64,000 nucleotides of DNA from Proteromonas lacertae. Its lineage: Eukaryota > Sar > Bigyra > Opalinata > Proteromonadidae. This document shows, piece after piece, positions 12,917 through 24,859 of this stretch (the stretch's first letter is position 1; each line of letters opens with the position of its first letter). Both the position numbers and the translations under genes were made by a program. The stretch spans positions 372,001 through 436,000 of the forward strand of contig NGBS01000293.1 of the NCBI GenBank assembly GCA_002245135.1, in the 5' to 3' direction. Under the pieces are notes generated by a model. That model worked only from the letters and a program-made list of their open reading frames with translations, did not search any database and had not been told where the DNA came from.

Positions 12917-13464
12917 TATGCGTATGTGTGTATTTAGTAATAATAGAATATTAATGATTATGAAGTATTTTGTAGATTATTTTCGTTAATCTGAGTTTAT
13001 AATTCAATATCTCTATTATTTGTTAAATAAACAAAATCTAAAAGTGGTGCATTTAACAAAAATATTTTCACAAACCCACACAATTTAAATGTCATTTTTA
13101 TAGATGTTCAACCTATTTTATGTGTGAATACTATAAAAATATAATATAAAATATATGCATATATCAATTTATACAAAATAATAAGGCTAAAACATTTTTA
13201 TTACGTAGATTTTAAAGTATGCGATTATTCTTCATTCAAAACAGTAATTACAGAGAATTTTAGTGATATATATTTTAGGTTTATAAAATTGTCAGTAAAT
13301 TAGGAGATATTGTTGAATTTGATTTTACAGTTCCATGACAATGCATATAACCAACATTATTCATTTATAATGTTTTAAAAGTGATATATTCTCTGCAAGT
13401 GATAAAATAAGAAAAACAAAACCACAGTTACTAAAACGGATAGTGTGTTTTTTGTATGTTTTGA
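12917..13464. other. Intergenic region upstream of the PDR transporter
   Basis: AT-rich sequence without any supported gene or RNA. It presumably contains the promoter of the transporter gene that begins at 13465; no specific element can be named. Confidence 0.5.
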
Positions 13465-16400
13465 ATGTGTTCTGTAATTCCAATTGAATCATTAATGAAT
13501 AATTGCATAATTGAATTGCCAAAAGTGAGTGATGAAAGTCAAAAAGAAGAATTACCAGTAAAACTGGTTGGTTTATCCTCAGCTAATAAAGCATTAGAAA
13601 ATGGATATGAGTATTATGCTAAACAAGTGAAATCTATTTTACCTGATTTACCACCTGTTGATATTGCTATGAAAGGAGTAAGTTATACAGCCAAACAACC
13701 AAAGAGTGAGAAGCATGGTGTGATTAACATAATTAGTGGATTCTACAACCAAATCAGAAGTTTATTCCCTTGTGGTTTGTATGAAGATCGTCCAGTAGTG
13801 AAGAATATCACATTTAGATTTAAACCTGGTACTTCAACATTAGTAATGGGTCCTCCATCATGTGGTAGTTCTACAGTGCTAAAATTATTAGCAAATACAT
13901 TGCCTAAAAGCCAAATAGCAGGTTCAATTACATGTAATGGTAAAGAATTGAAAGAATTGAATTGGTCACATTATGCAAGTTTCTGTGGACAATTAGATTT
14001 TCATTTACCTTTATTATCTGTCAAAGATACATTTGATTTCGCAGTAGGTTGCTTAAATGGTAAAGGTGAAATGAAAAGTAAAGGCCATTCAATGATAGAA
14101 GATGATATAAATATTCGAAGTGATTTGTTCTTGAAATTATTGGGATTGACAATCTGTAAAGATACGATAGTTGGAGATGAAGTAAATCGTGGTTGTAGTG
14201 GTGGTGAAATGAAGAGAGTGAGTTTAGGTGAATCTTTATTAGGTCCAAGTCGAGTATTATTATTAGATAAAATCAGTACTGGTTTAGATAGTGCAGTAAC
14301 ATTTGATATTTGTAAATTCTTAAATCAATGGACAAAAATATTTGAAGGAATCTTAGTATGTCACTTATTACAACCAGATCCTGAGGTAATTGCATTATTT
14401 GATAATATGATAATATTGAGTGAAGGTCAAGTTACTTATGCTGGTCCATGTGATGGAATATTACCTTATTTCAATTCAATTGGTTATGAAATGATAGAAG
14501 GAAAAGATTTAGGTGCATTTATCTGTGAAGTTGGTAAAGAAGAAACAAGAATAGTTTATCGAAAAGATGAATCAATTCCATTAACAACTCAATATTTAGT
14601 AGAGAAATATGAAATGAGTGATTTGAAGAAGAAGAATCTAGAAAGTGTGAATGAAAAAGTAGAAAAAACAGAAGTTCCAAAGAATGATTATAATGAAACG
14701 ATGTTCAATAAATCCCATCCAATGCCATTTTGGCATGAATTAATGTACTTAATCAAAAGACAAGGAAAATGCACATTCATGGATAAAGGTTTTTTGATAG
14801 CAAGAATTGTTCAACAAATAATAATGGGATTAGTATATGGATGGATATTCTTCAATTTGAAAAAGGACGATTATACTTCAAAATGTGGTTTAATTTCTAC
14901 TTATGTTATGACTTTAATCAATACATCACATTCTGTAGTTATTGGACTATTTTTTCAAAAGTCAGTGATGTATAAGCAAGTCCAAAGTGGATTATTTTCA
15001 GTTCCATCTTATGTTGCAAGTGTTACAATAAACCAATATCCTATTCAATTAATAGAAACATTACTGTTTGGTAGTATAATCTATTTTATGAGTGGATTAA
15101 CTCTTTCTGATAGTGGAGTTCATTATTGGATTTGTATGGCTTACTTATTCGTTGGTTATGTCACTTATACATCACTTCAATTGGTTTTACTGTATTTATT
15201 CAGAAATGTCTCAATTTTAGCAGCATTTTTACCAATATTTGGTTTTTTATTGAATGCATTTAATGGATTTGGTATTACTCGTAAAACAATTCCTGATTGG
15301 TTAATTGAATTTTATTATTTTACTCCATTAAGTTATATGATTAAAGGTTTAGCAGTAAATGAATTTACTTCAAGTGACTATGGTCCAGAAGGTATTATTT
15401 ACTTAAAACAATATGATTTCCCAACAGATAAGAATGAACAATGGCAATATTTCTTGATATTAATTTGTGAGCATATTGTATTTGTATTGTTACAAATGAT
15501 TGTATTACATTATATTGTATATGATCCATTTCCACCAAGTAAAACAGTTTCAATAAAAGATGTGAAAGCTGTTGATGTAACAAGACAAAGTGAAATGAGT
15601 GCAAGATCTTCAGCTTCAGAAGTTAATTTTAACACAGTTGATTTTTCATTTGAACATATAAAATATACAGTAAAAGTAAAAGATGGAGATACTAAAAAGA
15701 AAGTTGATAAAGTATTATTGAATGATGTAAGTGGATATGTTCGAGCTCACAGTATGACAGCATTAATGGGAGCAAGTGGAGCTGGTAAAACAACATTATT
15801 AGATGTATTAGCAAACAGAAAAACACAAGGAAAGATAGAAGGTAAATTCTTATTGAATGGAAAAGAATATAAAACGAAAGATTTGTGTATGATAAGTGGA
15901 TATGTTGAACAACAAGATACATTACCTGAAACTGAGACAGTAATGGATGCATTGATGTTTAGTGCCAGATTAAGATATCCAGGTCATCCAAGTGAAGCAA
16001 CAATCCACAATCATATAAAAGAAGTGATAGAATTATTAGAATTAAAAGAATATAAAGATATGATGATAGGCAAAAAAGAGGATGGTTTACCAATGGGTGT
16101 TCGAAAATTGGTGATGGTAGGAATCGAATTAGTAGCTAATCCATCAATATTATTCTTAGATGAACCAACAACTGGATTAGATAGTTCAGCTGCTTTATTA
16201 GTATGTCAAGTCTTACAAAGAATCGCAGCAAGTGGCCGAAGTATAATTTGTACAATCCATCAACCATCATTTGAAATATTCAAGTTATTTAGTGATGTAT
16301 TACTATTAGAAAGAGGTGGAAAAGTAGTATATTTTGGTCCACTTGGTGAAAATGGTAGTAAAGTAGTAGAATATATGGAAAAGATTGATGGAGTTAGTGG

Positions 16401-17451
16401 AATTGGTAAAGATCAAAATCCAGCCAGTTGGATGTTAGATGTAACTGGAGCTGGAACAGGAAATACAAAGAATGTGAAATTTGGTGATTATTATTTGACA
16501 ACAGATTTATATCGTAATGTCGAAAACACCTTAGAAAATATAAAATCTGCCAATTCTCCAGCAATAAATTTCAAAGAAGATTATGCAGTTTCAATAACAA
16601 AACAAATATGGGAAGTAAGTAAAAGAAATTTCCGATTTGATTGGAGATTATTAGATTATAACTTATCAAAAATAAGAAATCTATTGATATTATCTTTATT
16701 CATAGGAATATTATACTTCCAACAACCAATGGAAACAGCTGGTAATGTGTTAAGTAGATACTCTTCATTAGCATTAGCAATAAATGCCATGGCAATGAAT
16801 AACTTAATGGGAGTAGTTCCAGTGTTATTAGACAGAAGAATGGTGTTTTATCGTGAAGATGCGATGAGAACTTATCATCCAATTGCTCAATTAATTGGTT
16901 ATGTTTTAGTGGAAATAATATTCATATTCTTTGTAGCTTGGTGTTTCATGTGTTTCTCTTATGGAATGATGGGTTTGAAAAGCACAGTAGCAGCTGTATT
17001 TAAAGAATATATAGTAAACTATTCAGTGATGATGTTAGCTACTATGTGTGGTTATTGGTTCTCCTATTTATTCCCTGTTATGCAAGTAGCTAGTGTTGTT
17101 ATGGGATGTTTGACAAGTATTTTATTTTCTTGTAGTGGTTTTCAACTTCGTTACCCTTCAATGAAAGCACCTTGGAAATGGATTTATTGGATTAACCCTT
17201 TTACATTTGGAATTCAAGCTTCAGCAGCTAATCAATTTGATTGTGAAAAATCTGTTATAAATATAACGAATTGTCCATCATTTACAAATGCTGATGGAAG
17301 TATAGCAACTGTTCATGAGTTTTTTAGTAATATGTATGATATAAGATACAGTCAATATTGGAATAATATTGGATATTTATGGATAGAAATTGTTATTATT
17401 ATTATATTCTTGTATTTCTCATTAAAGAAAGTGAGATTTCTTGACAGATAA
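13465..17451 (+). CDS. PDR-type (ABCG full-length) ABC transporter
   Basis: An intronless gene of 1,328 residues with the NBD-TMD-NBD-TMD order of pleiotropic drug resistance/ABCG full transporters, which export lipids and xenobiotics at the plasma membrane. NBD1 is degenerate: Walker A is GPPSCGSST (Lys replaced by Ser), the signature is CSGGEMKRVSLGE, and Walker B is VLLLDKISTGLDS with Lys where the catalytic Glu should be. NBD2 has a canonical Walker A (GASGAGKTT) and Walker B (ILFLDEPTTGLDSS), but its signature is degenerate (LPMGVRKLVMVG). One composite ATP site therefore has Walker A/B of NBD2 with the signature of NBD1, as in fungal Pdr5; the other is probably inactive. Each TMD has about six hydrophobic segments. 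Lack of introns in a 4 kb gene stands out among intron-rich neighbours. Confidence 0.95.
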   Translation: MCSVIPIESLMNNCIIELPKVSDESQKEELPVKLVGLSSANKALENGYEYYAKQVKSILPDLPPVDIAMKGVSYTAKQPKSEKHGVINIISGFYNQIRSLFPCGLYEDRPVVKNITFRFKPGTSTLVMGPPSCGSSTVLKLLANTLPKSQIAGSITCNGKELKELNWSHYASFCGQLDFHLPLLSVKDTFDFAVGCLNGKGEMKSKGHSMIEDDINIRSDLFLKLLGLTICKDTIVGDEVNRGCSGGEMKRVSLGESLLGPSRVLLLDKISTGLDSAVTFDICKFLNQWTKIFEGILVCHLLQPDPEVIALFDNMIILSEGQVTYAGPCDGILPYFNSIGYEMIEGKDLGAFICEVGKEETRIVYRKDESIPLTTQYLVEKYEMSDLKKKNLESVNEKVEKTEVPKNDYNETMFNKSHPMPFWHELMYLIKRQGKCTFMDKGFLIARIVQQIIMGLVYGWIFFNLKKDDYTSKCGLISTYVMTLINTSHSVVIGLFFQKSVMYKQVQSGLFSVPSYVASVTINQYPIQLIETLLFGSIIYFMSGLTLSDSGVHYWICMAYLFVGYVTYTSLQLVLLYLFRNVSILAAFLPIFGFLLNAFNGFGITRKTIPDWLIEFYYFTPLSYMIKGLAVNEFTSSDYGPEGIIYLKQYDFPTDKNEQWQYFLILICEHIVFVLLQMIVLHYIVYDPFPPSKTVSIKDVKAVDVTRQSEMSARSSASEVNFNTVDFSFEHIKYTVKVKDGDTKKKVDKVLLNDVSGYVRAHSMTALMGASGAGKTTLLDVLANRKTQGKIEGKFLLNGKEYKTKDLCMISGYVEQQDTLPETETVMDALMFSARLRYPGHPSEATIHNHIKEVIELLELKEYKDMMIGKKEDGLPMGVRKLVMVGIELVANPSILFLDEPTTGLDSSAALLVCQVLQRIAASGRSIICTIHQPSFEIFKLFSDVLLLERGGKVVYFGPLGENGSKVVEYMEKIDGVSGIGKDQNPASWMLDVTGAGTGNTKNVKFGDYYLTTDLYRNVENTLENIKSANSPAINFKEDYAVSITKQIWEVSKRNFRFDWRLLDYNLSKIRNLLILSLFIGILYFQQPMETAGNVLSRYSSLALAINAMAMNNLMGVVPVLLDRRMVFYREDAMRTYHPIAQLIGYVLVEIIFIFFVAWCFMCFSYGMMGLKSTVAAVFKEYIVNYSVMMLATMCGYWFSYLFPVMQVASVVMGCLTSILFSCSGFQLRYPSMKAPWKWIYWINPFTFGIQASAANQFDCEKSVINITNCPSFTNADGSIATVHEFFSNMYDIRYSQYWNNIGYLWIEIVIIIIFLYFSLKKVRFLDR

Positions 17452-17641
17452 ATACTATTATTTCATTATTATATTCATTATTATTGTATTTCTTTATTGT
17501 TATTTTGTGTTTATTTATTATGTAACATTTTTATATATCATATTTATGTAATTAATTCATAATTTTCTCTTATTCATGTGTAACAAGAGGAAATTAAAGC
17601 AGAAATTATTTATTTAATTTTATTGGCTAAATAATTACAAA

Positions 17642-18160
17642 TCAAATAATAAATTTAGTTAAATTTAACAAAATCAACCAACTATATATTTCTTCATTGT
17701 TTTTCGTTTTAAATGGTGGAGTTATAACACATCTATTCCCATAATAATTAAGTTCTTCTCTTTTTGGATTGTCATTAAGAGTTTGATAAACAACAAACAT
17801 TTCAATTCGATTTGAACTAATTCTGTAAACAGTATTTGGTTCTGATAATATCTTATCATTAATTACTTCTTTCACTCCTTCATATGATTCTAATTATCTT
17901 TGAATCACTTTATCATTGTTTATTGGCATATTTGAACTAATATTACATGATTTTAATTCATCTTCATCATATATATGAGGCATTAAATCATCAAATTTGA
18001 ATATATTTAGATCTTTCTTTGATTTTATTAAATATGGCAAATCTGATATTTTATATTTATTTCTTTCATTAACTAGAGAAAAAGGTAATTAATATAATAT
18101 TGGAGGAGATAAATGGATTTCAACTTGAATATATTTATCAATATTGCTTCTATTCTATAT
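17642..18160 (-). pseudogene. Degraded protein-coding gene, unknown family
   Basis: One reverse-strand frame reads as protein for about 170 codons (for example DLPYLIKSKKDLNIFKFDDL, then VYRISSNRIEMFVVYQTLND, ending in IYSWLILLNLTKFII) but is interrupted by two in-frame TAA codons that are not at intron-like sites. No start is found. I do not recognise the family. It lies between the PDR transporter and BTB copy 3 and looks like the 3' part of an inactivated host gene. Confidence 0.5.
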
Positions 18161-18349
18161 CAGAATCGAATTCTATGTTATATTTCTGCATTTAAAGAAA
18201 AAAAACAAAAATATGTAACGAATATATTTTTATTATAATAAAACTCAATATATAGCACAAATATGTGAATTTTGCTATTAATCTAGTGGATACACAGTTA
18301 TGACATACTAACAAATAAAAAATAGTAATGTTAATATTAAAAGTGATAT

Positions 18350-20476
18350 TTAATCTTGATGAGAAACTGATAATATTTCTAATGATGTTTTAAGTCCACC
18401 TAACACCGCATAAGGATATAATGGAGAAGGTAAATCTTCAACAAGTAAAACAGCAGATGAATCATTATGACTTATCCAAAATTCTCTTTTATTCATATCA
18501 ACAATCACTTCATAAATTGAACCATCTCCACAATCATTGAAATTTGGATTTGAATTAACAACTCTTCCAATATGACAATATCTAGTAATATCTATACTTT
18601 TACCATTACATGCATAATAATTACATGTTGTTGATTGATAATAAATATTATTACCAGAATATGTATTATCAGTTGATAATCCTAACATCATTCCATCATA
18701 TTTACTTCCATTTAGTTGAAATTGATATTTGATATGATAAACTCCATTTTCCATTTTCAAATTCAAATAACAATGACTCCAACCATTAATTGTATTTGTT
18801 ATAAACCATCCATTATTTGATATTGATATTCCATCACATTTGTTTAATTCTGTAAATTTTCCTAACATAAATTCTAATGATATTTTGAATTTCTTTTCAT
18901 TTACAATATTCTTACAACTTATTTCATATTCTCTCTTTTCCATTTCTTTATTCACTTTTCCATTAATTATTCCACTCTCTTTTTCTATCATTATTCCATC
19001 AGGTAAGGAAGGATTGATTGAAAATTCACATCGATTTCCATCAAATGAAGGAATTATTGACATTTCTTCATTTATTTCGAATGAATATTCTGATTGAGGA
19101 TATGAAAATGATGTGATTTCTTTTGTTTTTAATTCTTTCAATAATTCTTTATCTTTCATTATTACAATCATTTCTTCTTCTTCTTCGAAACTCAATTTAT
19201 TCTCTTTTATATATTCTATTAATAATTCTTTATATTTGGAGTTTAAATAATTATCTTCATTTAATATTCTAAAAAGAATTTCTTTTCCACATACTTCTTC
19301 TATTATTGAAATATTCTTTTTATCATCAACAAACAAACATAAACATTTCATTGTTCGATTTCTTTTATTCTCATTATATTCTATACATAATCTATCCAAT
19401 AGATTTCTCTTTTCGATATTTGAGATATATTCTATTTAAATATATTTTTAGTATTTATACTTTCCTTTTTTACATTTTTATATTTCATTATCATCAATAC
19501 TATTTCCATCATTTTTATATTATTCATTTCTAATATACACAGTATTTCATCATTCAATTCTTCTTCTTTTATCTTATCCAATATTCTTCTTTCTTCTTCA
19601 TTAAAGTCTTCTTCTTTATTATCTTCATTGTAATTGTTGATTATTACATTTTGAATTCTCTCATCTTTTATTAAATATATTTCTATATGATTTTTACATT
19701 CATTTTTCTTTAATTCTATTTTCATTTCTTTCAACATTTCTTTATTCTCTTTTTCTATCTCTTTCTCTTTTATCTTTTCACAATCGATATCTTCTTCTAT
19801 CAATTGTTTAAAATCATCTTCTATCTCTTTATTATCATATTTCTCATTCTTTTGGAATTTATACCATTCCAATAAACGATTTAATAACCAACTCTCACTT
19901 CGAATTATCACATCTTTCGTGTTTAATATCTCGATCAAATTATTCATTTCTAATCTCAACAAATATTCATTATTATATAAATATTTATATCCTCGCTTTT
20001 CTATTTCCATATTTTTCAAGTCTTCTATCTCTCTCAAACATCCACCAAATACATTACATATATGAATTAATTTCATTAATACTTCATCATCTATATTATT
20101 CTTCATAAATTCATAACAATCATTTATTATCTCTTTTTCACTATAACATAAACAAAACATCAACACTTCACACACACTCTCTTTACACATTATCAATTCA
20201 CCACCACTGTAGTATTTCTCCATCTCATAATAGCCAATTTCTTCGATTTCTTCATATAACTCTAAAACTCCTACAAACTCACCATCTAACAACAGTTTCT
20301 TTACAGTTTCATTTCCATTCACTAAAATTGACTTGATTGACATTATTCGATTATCTCCAATCTTCACTTCTATATCACCAAAACCACTTTCGACCAATTT
20401 TCGACATAATCTATCATAAAAATAAATACAAAATATACCCCTCTTCTCTTATGCTTTTATTCACTTTTATTATCAT
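18350..20476 (-). CDS. BTB-BACK-Ig(He_PIG)-SPRY-like protein, copy 3 (full length)
   Basis: The fullest member of the family: 689 residues after removing introns 20411-20438 and 19432-19460. Exon 1 is the same 38 nt as in copy 2. The order is BTB, BACK, a charged linker, a second helical segment (LLDRLCIEYNENKRNR, then CLCLFVDDKKNIS), the He_PIG Ig-like domain (CEFSINPSLPDGIMIEKESG) and a SPRY-like C-terminus ending in LSVSHQD. The second intron sits where the divergent member at the left edge also has one (172-199), so it is ancestral. The frame is intact throughout, so this is the best functional candidate among the close copies. Confidence 0.87.
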
Positions 20477-20521
20477 CTTTATGTAAATATATAACAAAAA
20501 TAACGAAATTTGATTTTTATC

Positions 20522-20538
20522 AAAATTTTGAATAACCC
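20522..20538 (-). promoter_or_regulatory. Candidate upstream element of BTB copy 3
   Basis: The plus strand reads AAAATTTTGAATAACCC, 46-62 bp upstream of the start at 20476, in the same spacing as before BTB copy 2. The flanking ~75 bp are nearly identical between the two genes; homology ends shortly beyond the motif. Confidence 0.4.
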
Positions 20539-20962
20539 AAAAATTAAAAAGATGAAAAACATTCTATATATCAAAATTAAAGATTATATTGGTATATAAA
20601 TTCCTTCATTATGCTCTATAAAATGGCAAAATATGTAGAATATACTGAAATGTGTTTAGTTTTATAAAGTAAGTGTGTTAATATGTTTTTGGTATTTTAT
20701 TAATATATATGTGATTTTTTAATTATGTGAATATATAAAAGTATAATAATATTTGATAAATAGCGAAAATTACACAAATGAGTGAAGAATGTGATCAATA
20801 ATGAATTAATAGTTTGGTTTACGTTTACTTATAGTGAATGAAACTTTCATATTACACATTTTTGTTATTTCCGAAGAAAAATGAAATATGTAGTTTGAAA
20901 AAACTCAATAATACGTCTTATATTCTCTATACTAATACAAAAATCAAAAAATAAAAAAAACA
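20539..20962. other. Intergenic
   Basis: AT-rich, no gene or RNA supported. It separates the 5' side of BTB copy 3 from the 3' end of the next reverse-strand gene. Confidence 0.5.
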
Positions 20963-22828
20963 TTATATAAAAGTATCAGTTATATTATCACTTATAGTAG
21001 GAGGTGAAGAAGGAGGAGGTGAAACTGTGGGATAATGTATAGTAAGATCATTACTACTGTGATTATGATGACTATTATGATGATTATTTAATCTAATTTC
21101 CTCATTATCTTCTTCATCTTCACCATCATCCTCATCATTTATCTTTCCAATATCATTATTATTAGTTTCCTCATTGTTATTATCATTATTATTTCTTTTT
21201 TCAATTATTTCTTCTCCACTCATTAATTTAACATATTTATTATTATCTAATTTTCTCTTTTTCCTAATGCCATTATTACTATTGCTATTTATATTATTAT
21301 TATTGCAATTATGAGTTATTGAAGAAGGAATTCTAGCATAAAAAGCTGATTGGTTGATTTTTTCTTTACCAATATCATTATATTCTTTACAGAAATCATC
21401 CCATACTTGTTTCTTTGATACTTTTAGTTTATAATTATTCTCCCCATTATGATTCAAGTGATTTGTTGTTATTGGTTCAACATAATCATTCTTTAACCAG
21501 AAATTTCTAACAATACTATCCGTTTCAGAATCGATTTTATTTCTCATTGTTGTAGTTGGATTTACTTCAGTATAAGGTCCTTTTTCTTTACAATGCTTTC
21601 TTGCTTCACTGAATTGAGTTTTTCCACATTTTAAATGATTACTTAATTGACTAAAAGTTAACTATATAATAATGATAAAAAGAATGAATATATATATATA
21701 TATAATTTAATACACAATCTGCTACTAAAGATAATAATCTCTTTCTTTCACTATACTTCGTACAATTCCTATAACCAAATGCAAAATTATCTAAAATATG
21801 ATTTAATATTGATTCATCAGTAACCTTCTGTGGTTGAGATGGTGGTAATTCATCACCTTTTGTATGACATCTTATCTACATAAATAATTAAAATGAGAAA
21901 TAATTTTAATAATATTTATATATTTATACTGTAGATATGCTATCCAATAATAATGATTGATTTTCATTGTTTCCTCCACTTAATATTTTACTAAATGTTT
22001 TTAAATATGATCTTATTTCTATTTGTTTATATTTTTTCATATTTATATAACTTCTATCTTCTTCTTTCTAATTTAAATATATATATATTTATTTATTTAT
22101 TTATATACAATATGGTTAATTGGATTGTTTAATTTTACTCTTAAATAATCTAATGATTTTTCATCTAATCTTTCTAACAAGGCATTTAACATTTTCTCTG
22201 TGTTATTTTTTTCGTTTGTTTTTTTAGCTGTTGTTGTACGAGTAGATGTAGGTATACTATTGTTATTGACAGTAGTAGTAGTAGTGGAAGAAGAAGAAGA
22301 AGAAGAAGAAGATGATGATGATGATGATGGGATTTGAATTGTATTATTAGTTGGTATATTTGATGAGGTGCTATTGATTGGATTACTATTGTTATTATTA
22401 ATTCGACTAGTCATCGCTATAGAACAATTAGGAGTGATGCTATGAGTCACTAACAGATTGTCATTGTTACTAATTTCTGGATTTGCTGGCATTGTTTCAA
22501 TTTCACTACTAGTAGGTTGTAAATATTGTAAAACTATTAAGAAAATGAATAATTTAAAAAAGTACTTTGATCTTGGCTTGTAGTTAGTGTATTTGTCAAA
22601 TTAGAAGAGGAATAAACAGAAATACCGTAGTCGCATTCATTTGCCAGATTATATGTAGATAATTCATTTGTTGTTTCTACAGCAGGAGTCTAAGGGTATA
22701 ATTGAGAAATATACAAAAGCAGTTCCTGCTCCACCTATTTTCACATTTTCATTATTCAAATAATTCTGTTGGGTAGATTCTATTAATATAATAATCACTA
22801 CACAATGAGTAATACCTTCTTGATTCAT
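20963..22828 (-). CDS. Probable DNA-binding protein with ARKH motif and acidic/Ser-rich regions
   Basis: Six introns (22780-22815, 22690-22714, 22533-22564, 22068-22108, 21876-21929, 21662-21713) give 541 residues; the second is only 25 nt. A low-complexity N-terminal half (Asn/Thr-rich, a run of about 14 Ser) is followed by a conserved-looking core: LTFSQLSNHLKCGKTQFSEA, RKHCKEKGPY, then KKQVWDDFCKEYNDIGKEKI and QSAFYARIPS, helical like a winged helix. The C-terminus is Asn/Asp/Glu-rich with RKKRKLDNNK, a nuclear-localisation-like stretch. From memory this core resembles a large uncharacterised eukaryotic family carrying an ARKH...G motif; I cannot verify this here. Nuclear DNA binding is inferred. 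Confidence 0.7.
22260..22340. repeat. Trinucleotide repeat encoding poly-Ser/Thr
   Basis: A run of GTA/GAA/GAT-type triplets on the plus strand encodes Ser and Thr tracts of the reverse-strand gene around it. Length polymorphism is likely. Confidence 0.7.
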
Positions 22829-22948
22829 TCAAACAATTCTAAAAAGCTTGACAAAACGTACATATTTTTTGAAAAACACAAAAACTAATAAAACACACTA
22901 ATTTAATAAATAACGAGGAAAAAAATTTATGATATATAACTAAATACA

Positions 22949-24435
22949 TCATATTCTAACATCTACTTCTTCTTCTTGTCCTAAAATATACTGACTCTCT
23001 CTATCTCTCATATCTTTTTCACTATCTCTATATTCAATAACACCTGCTAGAGATAAGTAATACTTCTTCGACATAAAAGCCACAAATAAGAAAATTGAAA
23101 ACAAAACAGTTGTAATGAATGATATATAATAAACAATCATATATCTTTCAGAACAATAGAATTCAAAATCTTTTTCATATTCACAAACTTTCCAATCCTT
23201 TATAAATTTACACTAAAAATATATATAAATGTAAATAAATAAATATATATATATATAGGTATATACATTATCATCATCATTGTCATTAATGCTTTTATTT
23301 TTATTACAACAATATTGATAGGATGATTTTACTTCATTATTTGATAATCCATATGATATACGAGTAATTTCAAATAAAATAGGTAAAACAATAATAATTC
23401 CAGTAAAAAACATGGTTACAAATTTTATATATATTTTTGATTTTGGTGATATTTTAAATATATTCTTAATAAAACATGAAACTGTAACTATTAATATCAA
23501 TTGAATTAATGAATTAACAACTGGTAAATATATCTGAACATTATTCAAAATATTGAAATTATAAACATATTTCATAATAAACGTATAAATAATTCCTAAT
23601 AAATAAATAAACCAACATCCAAATGTAATTAGTAACGAATTATTATACAATTTTTGAAGTGAAATTATATTGAAAAATGTATTCCTTCTATAATGTAAAT
23701 AAATTAACCTAAAATATTCATAATTGATGATTATCGTGGTACAAAGGAATAAACTATAACCAACTAAACTAATTAATACGAATATAGTGATTTGCTGCGT
23801 GCAAATTATTTTGAAATGTTTAAAATCAATACAATCATTTTCTATATCATTAATATTCAAAAAATCACACTGTTAAAATATAGATTTATATATTTAATAG
23901 ATTATTATATATACTTTTGAAGTGTAATTTCCATTAATGCAACAAATATGAAAAGTGGAATTCATATTTCTTTCACTTGGCTTGTAATAAGCTTGAGATA
24001 CTGGAATAAATGTAAAAAACAACGGATATAATCTATAAACAAAAATATAATATTCATACATATTTATACATATAAAATATTGATGTAATTGATGGCCATG
24101 ATTTGATGATACTTTTACCACAACAATAACCAACAAACATATGAGCAATTATGAAAGGAATACAAGATAGACATTGTACGGAGGGTATATAACTCAAAAG
24201 ATGATCACCTATGAATATATTACACTGTTTAACCTATACCTACTTTACTTACTTCAGTTATTTGAAATATGGATATTACAGTCATTAAAACTATTCCAAT
24301 CTATTACTATTATTTTATTATTTATACAAATTCTACAAAATAGAGTAAAACCTCTGTTCTTAAATGATATCTTGATATAACTACTCTATTTTCTCCTTCT
24401 GCATTACTCTGTGAATTGTTGCTTTTATTTTTCAT
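22949..24435 (-). CDS. Polytopic membrane protein, about eight TM segments
   Basis: Five introns (24301-24327, 24209-24239, 24033-24069, 23870-23914, 23213-23266) give 430 residues. Hydrophobic segments, in order: LLYFVEFIGIVLMTVISIF, CLSCIPFIIAHMFVGYCC, SIFYILYPLFFTFIPVS, ITIFVLISLVGYSLFLC, LLITFGCWFIYLLGIIYTF, VNSLIQLILIVTVSCFI, FVTMFFTGIIIVLPILF and ISFITTVLFSIFLFVAFM. Two loops are Cys-rich (HICCINGNYTSKCDF; YQYCCNKNK) and probably disulfide-bonded outside the cytoplasm. The tail is acidic. I do not recognise the family; a receptor or transporter is possible. Confidence 0.75.
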
Positions 24436-24496
24436 ATTTCTAGCTCAACAAATAGAGTTACCGTTAAAAGAAGATTTTTATAAGAAAAAAAAACTT

Positions 24497-24685
24497 CCGA
24501 AATTTTGAATAACCAATTTATAAATTGGTTTATGAAAATTTTAAAGAAGAAAAAATTTAAAATAATGTATTATCAAAACTGGAAGTATTGATTTTATTCT
24601 CTTATTTTAGATGGAAGAACGAATAGATATATCAGAATCAAAATCATTCTGTGAAACATTTTCGTCAATCAAAAACAGTTCTTGA
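24497..24685 (+). pseudogene. Relic of an LRR-pseudokinase gene (promoter joined to last exon)
   Basis: About 45 bp at 24497-24543 (AAATTTTGAATAACC, then ATGAAAATTTTAAA) match the upstream region of the LRR-pseudokinase copy starting at 38020. A short frame from 24611 (IDISESKSFCETFSSIKNSS) matches the end of the family proteins (IDKTELKSFLETFSSIK). Everything between is missing, so only the two ends of a former third gene remain. Confidence 0.6.
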
Positions 24686-24859
24686 ATATTGAATGACTAA
24701 ATATTCTATCATACTTTTCATGTGTTTGATGAAGTTGTTTTGTCAATATCAATTAAAATAAGTGAGATAAAGATATTAAATATGTTATGATGGTAATAGA
24801 ATATAAATGTAACAGAATAGATGATGAGTATAGGAGATATATTTAAGAAAATGTGAAGG

